Of a stretch of DNA of 64,000 nucleotides, positions 52,581 to 64,000 are shown piece after piece (the stretch's first letter is position 1; every line of letters starts with the position of its first letter). The stretch covers positions 186,001 to 250,000 of the forward strand of contig BQMF02000018.1 in the NCBI GenBank assembly GCA_027922465.2, given 5' to 3'. The stretch is from Turritopsis dohrnii (Eukaryota > Cnidaria > Hydrozoa > Anthoathecata > Oceaniidae). The notes under the pieces were generated by a model that saw only the letters and a list, made by a program, of their open reading frames with translations, was not told the origin of the DNA and ran no database searches. Made by a program: the position numbers and the translations under genes.

Positions 52581-53975
52581 TCAAACTTGATAGTGGTCAG
52601 TATTGGTTAAAACTTTCATCTCGTCTGGAGTGCCAGGTATTAACGTTGGTTTTTCAGATAATACAAAGGAAACACTAGTCACCATACTCTCACGCCGCCT
52701 GATGAACGGCTTAAATTTCATGCAGATTCCAGTACTGAGCAGGATTATCCACGAACTTTTACGTAATGAACGTGTGAACATCAAGTAAGTTAACGGGTTC
52801 AAGCAAGATACTAAAAACGGTACAAACGGGATCAACCAGTTCTGAAAACCTGTTATCTTTTGACCCATTGAGATTTCGTATATATTACATATCATGAAGT
52901 ACCCCCAGCCACCAACAAGAGGCAGAGTCATTATGGCTACATTTAACGCAATTTTAATTTCGCGGCACCTGGCCGGTCGTACTGAAGTGACTTTTTCCAG
53001 ATTGCTTCGATCCATCATACTAATCACGATGATTACTTTGCTGATCTTCTGTTCCATTTTTATGTTTTTCAACGCCGAAACCAAAATAAAACTATAAGAA
53101 ATTAGTACCAGCATACAAGGAATGAAGAAACTGCATATAACGGCTGCGTAGAAAAACACTTTCCCGTATAAAGGGCCCTCTATCCAAATTCGAAGGATAC
53201 CAAACCCAAACAGCACAATGCAATATATCCAAATCGCCTGAATGACACGTTTTGATCGCCTTTCACTCAAATATCTAGGATAATTCAGCGGCATTGACAC
53301 GGCAACTCCACGTTCTATGCTTACTGCTGTCACATGTAATAAAGATGCCGAGCCTAGGAACACGTCGAGCGATGGGAACATGAATTGTTTTACTCCATGA
53401 CTGGCAGAGTCAATTGCCCCTGTTTTGTATAAAGTCAAAAACAGTAACATTTGAACGATAACGAGAAGGTCAGCAACAGCCAGGTTACAAATGAAGTATC
53501 CTGTCGTATTGCGGAGACGTTTTACTTTATAAACAGTTAACAATATCAAAAAATTTGCAAAGAAACCAATTGGTGAACACAATGCCAGAGTAATGAAGGT
53601 AAGTAGGTTGTAAGATTTCATGTTAAAAGCACGATGAATATCTCCAGGAGGGTGAGTAACATTTGGCTTACACATGGTATTATAAAGATGTTCGTCTTCT
53701 GTACTGTTCAAGTTAGCCATGTAGTCGCACAAGTCCTTCACGAAATGTCCGTGCAGAGAACCATTTATGCTGTGCTGAACGGTTTTGTTAAGTATCATGG
53801 TTGGTATGGGATTACAACAAAGATCGTGGAAATTAATTTCTTCCATCGTAGTGTTAATATGATCTCGGTTGATAAGGCCGCATATTTCTGGTAAAATCAC
53901 ATGGATAATGTCATCTGTAAGGCTGTCAGCAATATTAACTTCACGAAGAAGTTCCTCACACGAGCCGTAATTCAT
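52581..53975 (-). CDS. Class A (rhodopsin-like) GPCR, orphan, copy 1
   Basis: 464 aa, single exon as read. An N-terminal ectodomain (about 1-122) has six Cys (6, 32, 53, 54, 83, 102) and five N-glycosylation sequons. Seven membrane segments follow: TM1 about 123-148 (Asn141 = N1.50), TM2 with NLAVAD (Asp169), TM3 with Asp204 (position 3.32) and E221-R222, TM4 about 243-265, TM5 about 273-300, TM6 about 340-366 (Pro352) and TM7 with NPLTY (393-397). The usual TM3-ECL2 disulfide is absent (Gln at 3.25, no Cys in a very short ECL2), and the TM6 CWxP is replaced by MTLP. No signal peptide is seen. On the minus strand a TTTTAG acceptor-like site ends at 54039, with the frame open to the ATG, so an upstream exon is possible. 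Ligand unknown. Confidence 0.88.
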   Translation of the reverse strand: MNYGSCEELLREVNIADSLTDDIIHVILPEICGLINRDHINTTMEEINFHDLCCNPIPTMILNKTVQHSINGSLHGHFVKDLCDYMANLNSTEDEHLYNTMCKPNVTHPPGDIHRAFNMKSYNLLTFITLALCSPIGFFANFLILLTVYKVKRLRNTTGYFICNLAVADLLVIVQMLLFLTLYKTGAIDSASHGVKQFMFPSLDVFLGSASLLHVTAVSIERGVAVSMPLNYPRYLSERRSKRVIQAIWIYCIVLFGFGILRIWIEGPLYGKVFFYAAVICSFFIPCMLVLISYSFILVSALKNIKMEQKISKVIIVISMMDRSNLEKVTSVRPARCREIKIALNVAIMTLPLVGGWGYFMICNIYEISMGQKITGFQNWLIPFVPFLVSCLNPLTYLMFTRSLRKSSWIILLSTGICMKFKPFIRRRESMVTSVSFVLSEKPTLIPGTPDEMKVLTNTDHYQV

Positions 53976-54422
53976 ATTCGGCTCAGTTCTTTTCGGTTTT
54001 CTGTATAAACAGCTTTTTAGTTGATCTTTATATCTAACCTAAAACGAAAACGTACTTCACTATTATACTTTCAAGAAGATCTGGGTTTTGTATCTGGCAA
54101 ATATTAAGAAAGATTTCAAGCACAAGATCAATATATTTATATGGATAATGAAGAAACTAATACATTTAGTTGATTCAATTATATTTTGATACATTTTGAT
54201 AAATTTTGAACGAGACCAGCCTCTCATATAACTCTTTATATATAAAACATATATATTATGAAAGAAATTTGAAATGTTATATACCTATTTTATGGCTAAA
54301 CATTTCTAGCAATAAAATGAACCTTTAATATTCAGTTACAATGAAGGCAACACAAAATCATTTTGAAATTTGTCCATTTTATTTTAGGTTTACATATATC
54401 AATGTATACGCGAAGTTGGCAT
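53976..54422. other. Intergenic between the two GPCR genes
   Basis: About 450 bp. It contains the possible 3' splice site of copy 1 (minus strand, AG at 54040-54039) and AT-rich sequence that would be the 3' UTR of copy 2, including AATAAA-like motifs on the minus strand. Confidence 0.45.
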
Positions 54423-55664
54423 TCACAGAAGTGTTTCGGATATTGATGTCGATTGTTTTCGTAAAGCTGCAAGTTTCATGAGTGGGATTTTCATCGTCTT
54501 GATGGTTTCCTTGCGAAGGGTTCGCGTGAAAATGATGTAACTCACAGGATTGATGCAGCAAATTATAAATGGTGTTGCATACAATATATCACTGATCGTT
54601 CCGATTCGGACATTACCGGTAATCACTTCATACATACTTATGATGATGTAATAACCCCAACCGATTATAAATGGTGTCGTCATTATTCCGAGATTCAAAG
54701 CGATTTTTATTTCACGAAACCGTGCTGGTCGCATCTTCAAGCTTCTCATAGCTTCTTGGGTAACAGTTCGATCAATCAACGCCCGAGATATTGCACTTTT
54801 CCGAATTTTTCGATCGGACTGCATGTTTTTCACTGCTACGAGTGATATTTTGATGTAGGAGAAAGTGACGATGAGACATGGAAAAATGAAACTTACAGTA
54901 GCCGCGACGAAAAATGAGATATTTGAATAATTTTTGTTGTTAATCCAACTTCTTATCAGGAACATTATAAACAACAAAATACAATAAGCCCATATAAACG
55001 CCATGAACTTCGCAGCTCTTCGTTTGGTTAGTATTAGAGAATATATCAAAGGCTTTGTGATAGCAACAACCCTCTCTATAGTTACCGCTGAAACACATAG
55101 TAACGATGCTGATCCAATCATGACATCAAACGAAGAGAAGATGTAATATGTTTGAAGGCTCAATGCCACGTCATAATACTTCAAAAGGATCAGATAGTAA
55201 ACCATGGTACCAACAATGTAAAGTAGGTCAGCTATAGCAAGATTGCAGACCAGATAGCCACATGTGGTTCGTAATCTTTTGCATTTACAAACAAGCGAAA
55301 TTATGAGACTGTTTGAAATAAGTCCAATTGGTCCCAGAAATATTAATAAAACCATTATGAAAAGAAACTCTTTCGGGGAATATTGTTTAATATCTTGAGT
55401 TTCTTTCGATATATTACAGAAATCCATTCTAATTTCAGTCGTTAGGTTTTCATCCAGACAATGACTCTCCGCTAAGTTCTTTACCAACTCGAAATCAACT
55501 TCCAAATTTGTAAGGTTTTTACAGCAATATCGAAAGAATGACACGGAAGCGTTAGAAATATCGTTTTTAGCTTCTTCACATATCGAAGGAATGATTGACG
55601 GTGGTATATGCAATGAAATGCTGTCTAATAAATCATCACAGGAATTGATCTCCATATTTTTCAT
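54423..55664 (-). CDS. Class A (rhodopsin-like) GPCR, orphan, copy 2
   Basis: 413 aa and a paralogue of the neighbouring receptor in the same orientation. The ectodomain (about 1-97) again has six Cys with a CC doublet (9, 29, 47, 48, 69, 83). Asn118 (1.50), NLAIAD Asp146 (2.50), Asp180 (3.32), E197-R198, Pro329 (6.50) and NPVSY (370-374) mark the helices. It shares the missing Cys3.25, the short Cys-free ECL2 (INNKNYSN), MTTP instead of CWxP, and the motifs RPARFREIKIALN and GWGYY. A TTTTTTAG acceptor-like site lies 25 nt before the ATG (AG at 55690-55689 minus). The ATG at 55664 is chosen because it just precedes SCDDLL, matching SCEELL in copy 1. Likely a plasma-membrane receptor signalling through G proteins; ligand unknown. 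Confidence 0.88.
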   Translation of the reverse strand: MKNMEINSCDDLLDSISLHIPPSIIPSICEEAKNDISNASVSFFRYCCKNLTNLEVDFELVKNLAESHCLDENLTTEIRMDFCNISKETQDIKQYSPKEFLFIMVLLIFLGPIGLISNSLIISLVCKCKRLRTTCGYLVCNLAIADLLYIVGTMVYYLILLKYYDVALSLQTYYIFSSFDVMIGSASLLCVSAVTIERVVAITKPLIYSLILTKRRAAKFMAFIWAYCILLFIMFLIRSWINNKNYSNISFFVAATVSFIFPCLIVTFSYIKISLVAVKNMQSDRKIRKSAISRALIDRTVTQEAMRSLKMRPARFREIKIALNLGIMTTPFIIGWGYYIIISMYEVITGNVRIGTISDILYATPFIICCINPVSYIIFTRTLRKETIKTMKIPLMKLAALRKQSTSISETLL

Positions 55665-58600
55665 GTTTGGTCATGAAACCAAACTTCCCTAAAAAATAAT
55701 AATAATAAACATCTGGTTAGCCAATATTCTGGACTTCGCAACAGGATTTTGGTAGTTGGACGTCATCCAAAGTAATAATAAACAACTATAACAATAACAA
55801 AAAATTAAATAAATGAGAAATGAATAACGAAAACAAATCAATGTTTTTGAAAAATGGTTTAGATCCCCCAATCCTTTAAAGAAACAAAATATCTCTAATT
55901 TGTTTTCATAAATAGACGCCGACAAATCTATTTCTTAGCTGGTTGATTAGAATGTTTTCATTACAACACATACGAACCCATTGTGATCGCCAACAAATAA
56001 ATATGCATGATAAAGAAAATTTGAATGCAAAGCAGATAACATCCGTATGAAAACATCCCTTACCAATTGTGTTTGTTCCAAAAATTTACGAAAATAAAAT
56101 CTTATGGTTTGAAAATATGTTAACAATTTTGGGATGATCCTTTCTAACAAATATTTGTTGATTCATAAACACTTGCAATTACCCAATTATGGATCGCTCT
56201 CCAACATACAGATTTTAGAAGAAGTAGTAGGTTGCTATGTTCATGATGACTATCTTATAAGCACCAGGTTGAAGTGCGTTTGAGAATGGCATTAATAAAG
56301 CTTAGATAACAACTCAACAACTAATGGTTCGTGCTAAAATGTTCATTAAAAATATGCCGAAATAAAACAAAAGCTATTATGTATGAAAAATTAAAAACGC
56401 ATAATTATGATTTCTCAGTTAGTGTCAGTTATGGTGTTAGTATTAGCCTGACTTCCACAAACTACATTTCAGTTAAATCCGTTTCTTAAACGCTTTTTCT
56501 TTTTTTTTTTTCTAAGACAATGCAAAAGTAAAAATCTTAAGCTATAAAACCAATTCTCGTGTTGCTATTAACAGACGGATTTCTGTTTATTATGAGATAT
56601 AAGTATTTTTTTGATAAGAAAATGTGAAAACTCCTCCTCGTCTAATGCTTACATATACAGCATACTTTAAAAACCTTTCATTTGCTTACTGATAGCTTTG
56701 GAGGCGGTTCATCCACACACAATTATCACTATACAGTTTCTAAACAATGCCAATAGATATTCAAACGAGTGAGAAAATTCTGGAAGTTTAAAAACCTGAC
56801 ATAATCAGAGTTTCCGGACAGAGAGAGGACATGTTGATTTTTTTCAGGTCATAACCAATCACGACACGACGACGAGAAATACCAACTACCAATCGTTTGT
56901 AACGTTTCAAATAATAATCCTTTAATTCCAAGGCTGATGCCAACACTGATTACACGTTGATAGCCATGGAAACCAAAAAAACTGTCACGTACACAAAAAA
57001 TCTGACTTAATGAGAAAAAGGTACAGTGAGCAGGAAAAAGGTCGGACGCTTCAAATGTTTTCAGTTTAATATCGCGACAATGAGGCAGGCATTTACCATT
57101 CGATGCTCGTTGAAACGTTTTCCTTTGGATTACGGAAAATTTGAATTCTGAAATATACGCATAAAGCAATGAATCGAATCTCGACTGGTTTTATCGCATT
57201 TTCTTAGCGGTGGCAGGAAGCCATGTGCTAAGAATAGAAATTAATGAAGGTTCATTAAATCATTCCCATGCATCTTCGGAAAGAAAATTTATTTTTGGTA
57301 AACCACGTCCATTAAAGATTTTAACTGAAATTTACTCTAAAATTAATTTCCCTCAATTGAATTGTGTTTCATTGTATTCAGAACTTATTACCGGCTCAAA
57401 TCCATCTTGGTCAAACATCGAAATAATGTTGGTTAGCGTTAGTTAGAACTTATAATACAGACAATACAACCATTGTTATTTATGGTCCAGACTAGTAAAC
57501 GATAAAGTTATCCAGTATTCGCAGTTTATTTGGGGGAATGTTTTTACAATGTAACATTAGAACTTTCACAATGATTTTAATAGATAGATTCTAGCCTAGT
57601 GATTGTCCAACAGAAATTTAATACATTTCGAAGAACAGTTTGTACGAAAAATCTCACCCGCTCAGTAATTCCCACTCAAAGAAAAAATATTTAAGGAAAC
57701 CATAAACTTTTAAAAAATCAGAAGTCATGAACTGGGAACATTCAACCGTCTATCACGTTGATACAAAATTTGTGGCCCATGCACATCATCTTTTTGTCAG
57801 ACATAACATAAGTAACTCATTCCTCCCAATGCCACAGCAAGTAAAACAAAACAAAACAAAACAATATACAAACCGGTTAGAGAGTAGCCTTCAGTTTGAA
57901 AAACGAAAAATTCAAGCTTAAATGATCAATGAAATTACTGTATTGAAACGCGATGGTCCCTCTCGATGTGAACACATTAAAATATACAAGAAAACTGTGT
58001 GAAATATAACGTTGTGAAGTCATTAATTTCAATGTCATTTTTAGCGTCCGCCTTCTGCAATTACGCAAAGTAACACTTATTTCTGGGATTGCAGTCATCT
58101 CTTGTTTCAATCTTTTCTCGAGCATGCGCCGTACAATATCACGATGAGCCACGATTTCCTCAATACTTACTTGAAACAGTTATCAATTATCACGAACACT
58201 TTCATCATTTTGTGATATTTTCATTGTAGGCAATTTGTCTGGCGAACGGCTTTTGTTAAGGGGCGTCATCATAAGATGGTGCCAACTGCACAGGTTGCTA
58301 CAGATGTAATGATGGTATTTACTCTCTAGTCAGCAGTTAATTATGAACCATGTGCATTCGAAGACACCTCATCTCATGGAAAGACTTTTAAACGATCATC
58401 TATTTGCCATTATGGTTAAATGGCGGTTGGCGCGCGATGACATATGTCTTAAGAATGCCTAAATGATCTTTGAAAAAACCTTGTTAGCGTTCAAAATGAT
58501 CCCTGAACGTGATGTAATTATGTGTCACTGTAATTGTCTTTCTTTATTAAAACTTCAAAATTTACCACGTTTATGTCAATAGTTTTTAAATACACAATCC

Positions 58601-61600
58601 CCACACACAGATGATGGAAATGTACAAGTTTATATTTTATGTAACTAACTAGATAATTCAGTTGCAATTAAAAAACACATTAAAACGAAATTGACACATC
58701 CTCTTCAGTCATATTTTAAAATGGTGACATATTAGATAGTCGTCATACATTTAAGTTGGAAATAAAATTTAATTGGATATTGAAATATCACTTTCTCACA
58801 AATTAAATGAAACAAATTCGATTCCAAACTGCTATATTTGCTTAATTACGAAACCGTTATGAGAAGAATTAATGAGTGCATGATATATGAATTTTGAGAC
58901 CGTGGAAAAATCTAATCTGTGAATTAACTCAAAATATATCTCAATTACAGTACAGTTGTTTACCTAATAAGATCACGTGATAGCCATGTCAACTTTTCCC
59001 TCGGATTGTTTTTGTTATTATGTTTTTGTTTTTTTTATAAAATTATTTCAAAACATATTAAATTATGAAATGCGAATCACATTGGAAACCGAAATGAAAT
59101 TTGATGTTAGGTAAGTTGGTAACTAAGTTGTTTTTTTGTATAGCAGTATCACTGATGATGTGTAGATGCTGTAAAGTACGTTTCATACGAACATGTTATT
59201 GCTCATAAAATTCTAACGAAAATATATATATTTATATATATAATTTCCAACGGATATTAAATTTTAAAAACAATATATGTATCATTACTGCACCGAATTA
59301 AAAGTTCAATTCATTTTGCATAATCAATATTATCATTGTAGCTACAACAAAAAGAAATATCCGATGAACCTGTTTAAGTGACTTTTAAAAATATGGTTCT
59401 CATGAAATTAGAAAATCTTCTTAATAATCTTACATACAGAATATTTTATGACGATGTATTTTATTCTTGATAATTATGGGAGAAAATATTTAGGAAATAA
59501 TTTTTTGAGATTGAGCTAACATTTTGTGAAGACGTAATACAGATCTAATCAACATAATTAGTTTCGTAAAATAATTAAAGAAAAAGAACAATGGATGAAA
59601 TTTACAATGAAATGTCACCTTTGATCCAGTCAGGCATCTTTACTGAAGCAAGTCTTCAAAACCCGAAGAAGTATGAAAGACCTAGTCACAACTGACAACT
59701 AATCATGCTTTTCGACAGTTATATCTAATTGCTTTTTTCAATGGACAATAAAGCTATCATAGATAACAGCTTTTGTTATTCGTTAAACAAAAGCCATTCG
59801 ATCAGATGGCCCAATTACTCTTTATCTTCAATTATTATGCAAATTTTAATAGATCGGAACACTGGCATCAAAGTAATTAGTTTGTTTTGTTCAGATTAAA
59901 AGTGTTGATGTCATAATAAAGATTTACCTGGCAACTTAGAAACCCCACTAATGCAATAAAAGTAAATAATATCACATAATACAATTCGGAATATTCGAAA
60001 CAGTAAGTGATGGGAGTTCTCATGGAAAAAACTGTTCATCAATGTTTCTCCTCATACGTTTGAAATGTTTGTTTCAGAGAAAATTATAGTAGAATAATAC
60101 TCAGTCGAGATTTGGACAAAAACAAATTATTCAGGCACGATCAGTTTTGGAAAGATTTTGCATCAGTTTCCGTGTTCCATAGAAACCCGTTTGAAAATAT
60201 CCAAAATAAGATATTTGAGTTGGACATCTGCGTTAAGGAAAAGAATGAGCACAGAGTGCAATGAGATATTATGGAAATTCTAATGTAAGCAACAATAGTG
60301 ATATCCTGTTATGTTTGCCACAACAATTTTATGTAGTGTTTTGCTGAAATCACTAACATTAACTCTTCACAAATAGAGGATGTCCTTCCATTCAGTCAGC
60401 AAAGTATAAGGACAACAAAACGTGGGAATCTATTTTATGGTATATATACAAATAAAAAAAATAAAAAAAGCAGTGATATTTTTAGAAATTTGTTTCTTAA
60501 ACATATCGGAGAACATTCACTCATTAGTCGAGAAGCAAAAGTGGAGAAAACGTCCGCATGACAACGTTAAAGATGTTCATCCGATAAACAGTCAGATTTG
60601 ATTGGTGTTTTAAAATTCGGATGAATTTCGGATGAAATCGGTGTTTTATCAGTGAATCAAATATCACCAAAAATAACTTGGTATCAGCTATGGACATCTC
60701 TTTATGACGTCATGAACGTGGAATCATTGTTCGCTATCAGTAGGATGGATTATGAAGGTGCTATATTAAGATGTTATAATCGTGTGTGTTTGTCTCAAAA
60801 CCTTCTTTCACTTCATTTTGTTGACCAGTTGAAAGCAGCAAAAGCTTTCATTTTCAACGAAATAAAAAAAATACCCATCCAGAAATATATTGGTTTCAGT
60901 TAACCCTAATATATAACTGCATGATAATCATAGCTTTATACTTTGTAAGCAGTTTCTCTCTCGATTACATTTCGAAACCTTACGGAAAATGATTAATATA
61001 TGACTTAAATAGTAGAGTAAGAAGAGCTATTTACAATCATTTATATTGGTTTAGCGTCTTACTCTTTAAAGATATATATGATGAATGTTTGTATGAGAAA
61101 AATTGAAAAACATCTTAAACAAGCCAAACAAGAAAATAAGATGAAAAAAAACTTTTACCCCTTGTCGTCATCAAGTGTTGCCCTACTGAAGAAAACATGA
61201 TTTTGTTGCAGGACATTAGATCAATAATAGCAAAGAAATGGACACAATTAAAAGATATCCGGACAGCCAAACAGAAGTGCTATCATTCAATTGGTTAATG
61301 ACTATTCTAAGCGTATGATAGGTACATTTAAATTTCGAAACGACCGATTAGTTCTGCAAATTACACCATTTACTAGAACATTATAATACCTGACAACAAC
61401 TTCAAAATATAATCTGTCCCATCGTTCCCATCGCTTCAATTTGTTGTTTTATTTATTCTGTACTTTCCGAAACTGAAGTTGAGATCTGTGGGAATTTTAA
61501 TTTCCAATTGAACGTTTTTGCGAACCCTCGCAACTTATATGGTGGCTGTATAATGAAAGCGGTATATTCCTAAACAATTCTTTAATCCTCGCAAATAACT

Positions 61601-64000
61601 TGTCATGAATAAAGAGGATTTATTAGGTGCAAAGAAGATAATGCTAATTAGAAAAGCTTTGTTTCTACAAATCAAGATGGCTGATCTTCGTGATTTGTGT
61701 GAGAGAACATTTGACTAGAAGCGTTAACCACAGGATGAAACATTCTTGGCTAGCATACACATAAATTATCTGCATGTGTAAAAAAAACTGAAGCACTACA
61801 GACGGTTACGTTTGTTGTGAAGTATCTTTATGAGACAAACGGAAAAGCAAAAAATAAATAGCTCGGAAAAGAAAACAATTAAAAATTAATTTCATTACTA
61901 AATAAACATTTTCAGCATCTGACTAGTTCAAGTGTGATTTGTAATGAAAAACTTTCTCATGCCCATCTAAGCAGGTTATGGTGTTATAAAATAGTACAGT
62001 TCCATAGGATTCAAGTAACCTTTAAAAGTTTTTCCAGTAACAACAAAACCGCTTAATAACCGGCGCGGTTTCGTTTAACATTAACGATTTCAGAAACGGT
62101 AAAAACTACTAATGCTGACGGATATCTCTACTGATGTGATAAGTTGGTTCCAAAAAAGAGAAATAAGTTCAATCATTTTCTTCAATCTGCAACATTAAAA
62201 CATTTAAATATATTGTATCATACCTTCACTGCAATGTTTATTTGTCGTACGTCAATAAAGCTTGTCAATTTTTTTCTCTTTCATAACAAATAATTCCACT
62301 ACAATAGCACATGTACAGCATCGCTGATATCTGGCCTCAACTAAACAACGTAACATGTAAACCTAATCATGTTTGCACAACAAAGCAGAAACGTCTTTAC
62401 CAAAACTAACCTATCAAAGGATTGAGATTACTAGTATGATAACACTCAGTGAAGAATGACTAAGTTGATGGACAAATAAATATTGATAGTGTGCACTTCA
62501 AGAAGCTCTCTGCGGTGGAGAAGATTATTGACATTCCATTCTAAAAATCACACCTTAAGACCTCTCTCTCTCGTTGTGTTGAAAATCTATTGTGGTCATT
62601 AATTCAATAGCATCACTCAATTAAGGTAAATATTTTATCAGTGCTAAAAGATTAGCAGTGTAGGGGACATGGGCCAAGTATGACGTGATCATGGAGAAGG
62701 GGCACGTTTCAAAACACTGAGAATTTCCTTCCTCCGCTAGTTGAAGACGTAACAAGTGTAATATGTCTTACCTCGTATAAATCTGAAATCGATAGCAGAG
62801 ACTTCCTTACAAATGATCTTTGGATATCCAATTGTGAAACTTAATAAAACATCAGAGACGTAATCGTTTTGACGTCATCACTTAATCGACTTTTCGTTCT
62901 CCGTTCCAAATATTTCTGTCTCCAAAACATCGTCAAAAGGTAATAAGAACTCGGAAATCTGTGTTGGATGTAATTTGTATCAGCAACGAAATTTCTTCTT
63001 CATACAGCAGCATCTTCATAGAACAATTCTATAAACAATTCATCAGGAATTCGGATTTTTTCTTGCATGATTTTCCCCAACCATCATTTATCATGGTTTT
63101 CCGATATGTTTTCGGATTTCATAGTGTATCAAATGTGTCATGAACGGCAAATGATCGAAAGATAAAGTTATCATTTTCAGTGATAAAAGATCTGCAAAAC
63201 TAGATTCTATCTATTGGCATCAAAACGCTAATAGTAATAACAAAAATAATGGGCATTAATTGGTGGAAAGGTCAATGAAAGCAAAAATTTTGCTTGTTTA
63301 CAAAACACCTCTCACTGAGAAGTATGTCACAAGCACTCCACAGATATTCTACACGAACTTTAGTGGTGAGTGGAATATTTAAAATGACTTTTAGTAATTA
63401 ATAATAGGTTATTTTTGTCGCTTAGCTCTTTGACCATACGATCCCTCCTCCCTTCTGTTTTATGTTAACCAAGAAATCTTCAGAATCCTTAGGCTTTTGT
63501 CATTCCCTGATCTAAAAAGAATATTATCATATGATCATTTGCTTTCACTATCAAGTGTCACTATTTCTTCGTTTTGGCAAACATATCATATCTTTAGTTT
63601 AAAAAGAAAAAATAGAGAAAGAATTAGGAAGCGAAATCGAGGTTAATAAATTTTGTATAAATAAAGTATATTGGTTTCTAACGAAAAACAAAAAACGCCT
63701 ATAATTTACCTTCAAAAAACACTTGTTGTAATTAATATTTAATTACTGATACAATAAAAATAGCGCCACATCCTTCATCCTTAGATACTCCCTCGCATGC
63801 TTCGTATTTTTTCTGTTTTGTAGAAATGGTTCAATCCCTGAATGATGAACAATATTTGCGGAGCACGTGATTTCGTAGTCAAAGATTTATCGCGATATGT
63901 TTTTTGTTCGAAATTAATCTTTCTTAAAATGAGGTTCCAAAAAATGTCAATGTGGAACTGGAAATCTCAGTCAATCTGAAAATAAACGTTGGGATATTTT
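55665..64000. other. Long stretch without recognised genes
   Basis: Over 8 kb of AT-rich DNA. ORFs are short (at most 106 codons) and none has recognisable motifs. Possible upstream exons of the GPCR genes could lie here but cannot be picked out by eye. There is a (TA)n stretch near 59224-59245 and poly-T near 56505. None of the repeat families of the left part of the window was noticed, so this region looks like ordinary single-copy sequence. Confidence 0.45.

Noticed and set aside
52603..53894. Plus-strand ORFs of 61-86 aa across the first GPCR gene
   Set aside because: Antisense shadows of the receptor coding sequence.
56849..57169. 106-aa minus-strand ORF upstream of the GPCR pair
   Set aside because: No domain, no acceptable start context or splice partner visible; could be chance.
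57210..57446. 78-aa plus-strand ORF near the GPCR genes
   Set aside because: No recognised motif, and composition and length are consistent with chance in AT-rich DNA.

Overview
The window is AT-rich eukaryotic, almost certainly metazoan, DNA. Transposable elements dominate it, and it carries one pair of apparently intronless class A GPCR genes. The mix (CR1-type LINE with a PHD finger, Penelope element with GIY-YIG, Helentron, canonical Helitrons, a Mutator-like element and many MITEs), the AT richness, the standard code and the single-exon receptors suggest an invertebrate, most likely a cnidarian such as an anthozoan. The phylum is an inference and cannot be proven from this window.

Layout. 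0.57-4.79 kb: five head-to-tail non-autonomous canonical Helitrons joined without spacers, with one inverted solo relative at 15.98-16.48 kb. 5.7-13.9 kb: a dispersed repeat, then a Penelope-like element (PLE) lying between blocks of a roughly 125-bp minisatellite; an intact CR1-like LINE (1043-aa protein) is inserted inside the PLE. 14.1-15.45 kb: a decayed LINE 3' half. 16.5-20.67 kb: a large imperfect inverted repeat containing two smaller TIR elements. 20.66-22.36 kb: a LINE remnant split by a Mutator-like element with an exact 9-bp target duplication, terminal arrays of ACGTG repeats and a frameshifted SWIM zinc-finger gene. 22.57-32.66 kb: an apparently complete Helentron with both ends recognisable and one 2260-aa ORF. 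33.9-36.35 kb: second copies of dispersed repeats, carrying an extra TA-flanked MITE. 37.65-50.15 kb: a long minus-strand head-to-tail array of non-autonomous Helentron relatives, with 48-bp hairpin mini-units and two further MITE insertions, bracketed by GACGTC-rich ends. 52.58-55.66 kb: two paralogous GPCR genes. 55.7-64 kb: no gene recognised.

How the parts relate. The Helentron protein carries the Rep/helicase machinery that could mobilise the opposite-strand array, because both have the same ends (5' CTGTCCAAACCTAG, 3' GGGCATCTT after a hairpin). Its most unusual features lie at the N-terminus: a 2A-type ribosome-skipping motif, then a putative cysteine protease resembling the peptidase C76 deubiquitinase fold, then eleven 20-residue repeats, before the usual zinc motif, HUH Rep, PIF1 helicase and C-terminal APE-type endonuclease. 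The LINE and the Helentron are the only mobile elements here with long intact coding capacity. The others are remnants or non-autonomous, and several insertions can be proven by empty-site comparison inside the window.
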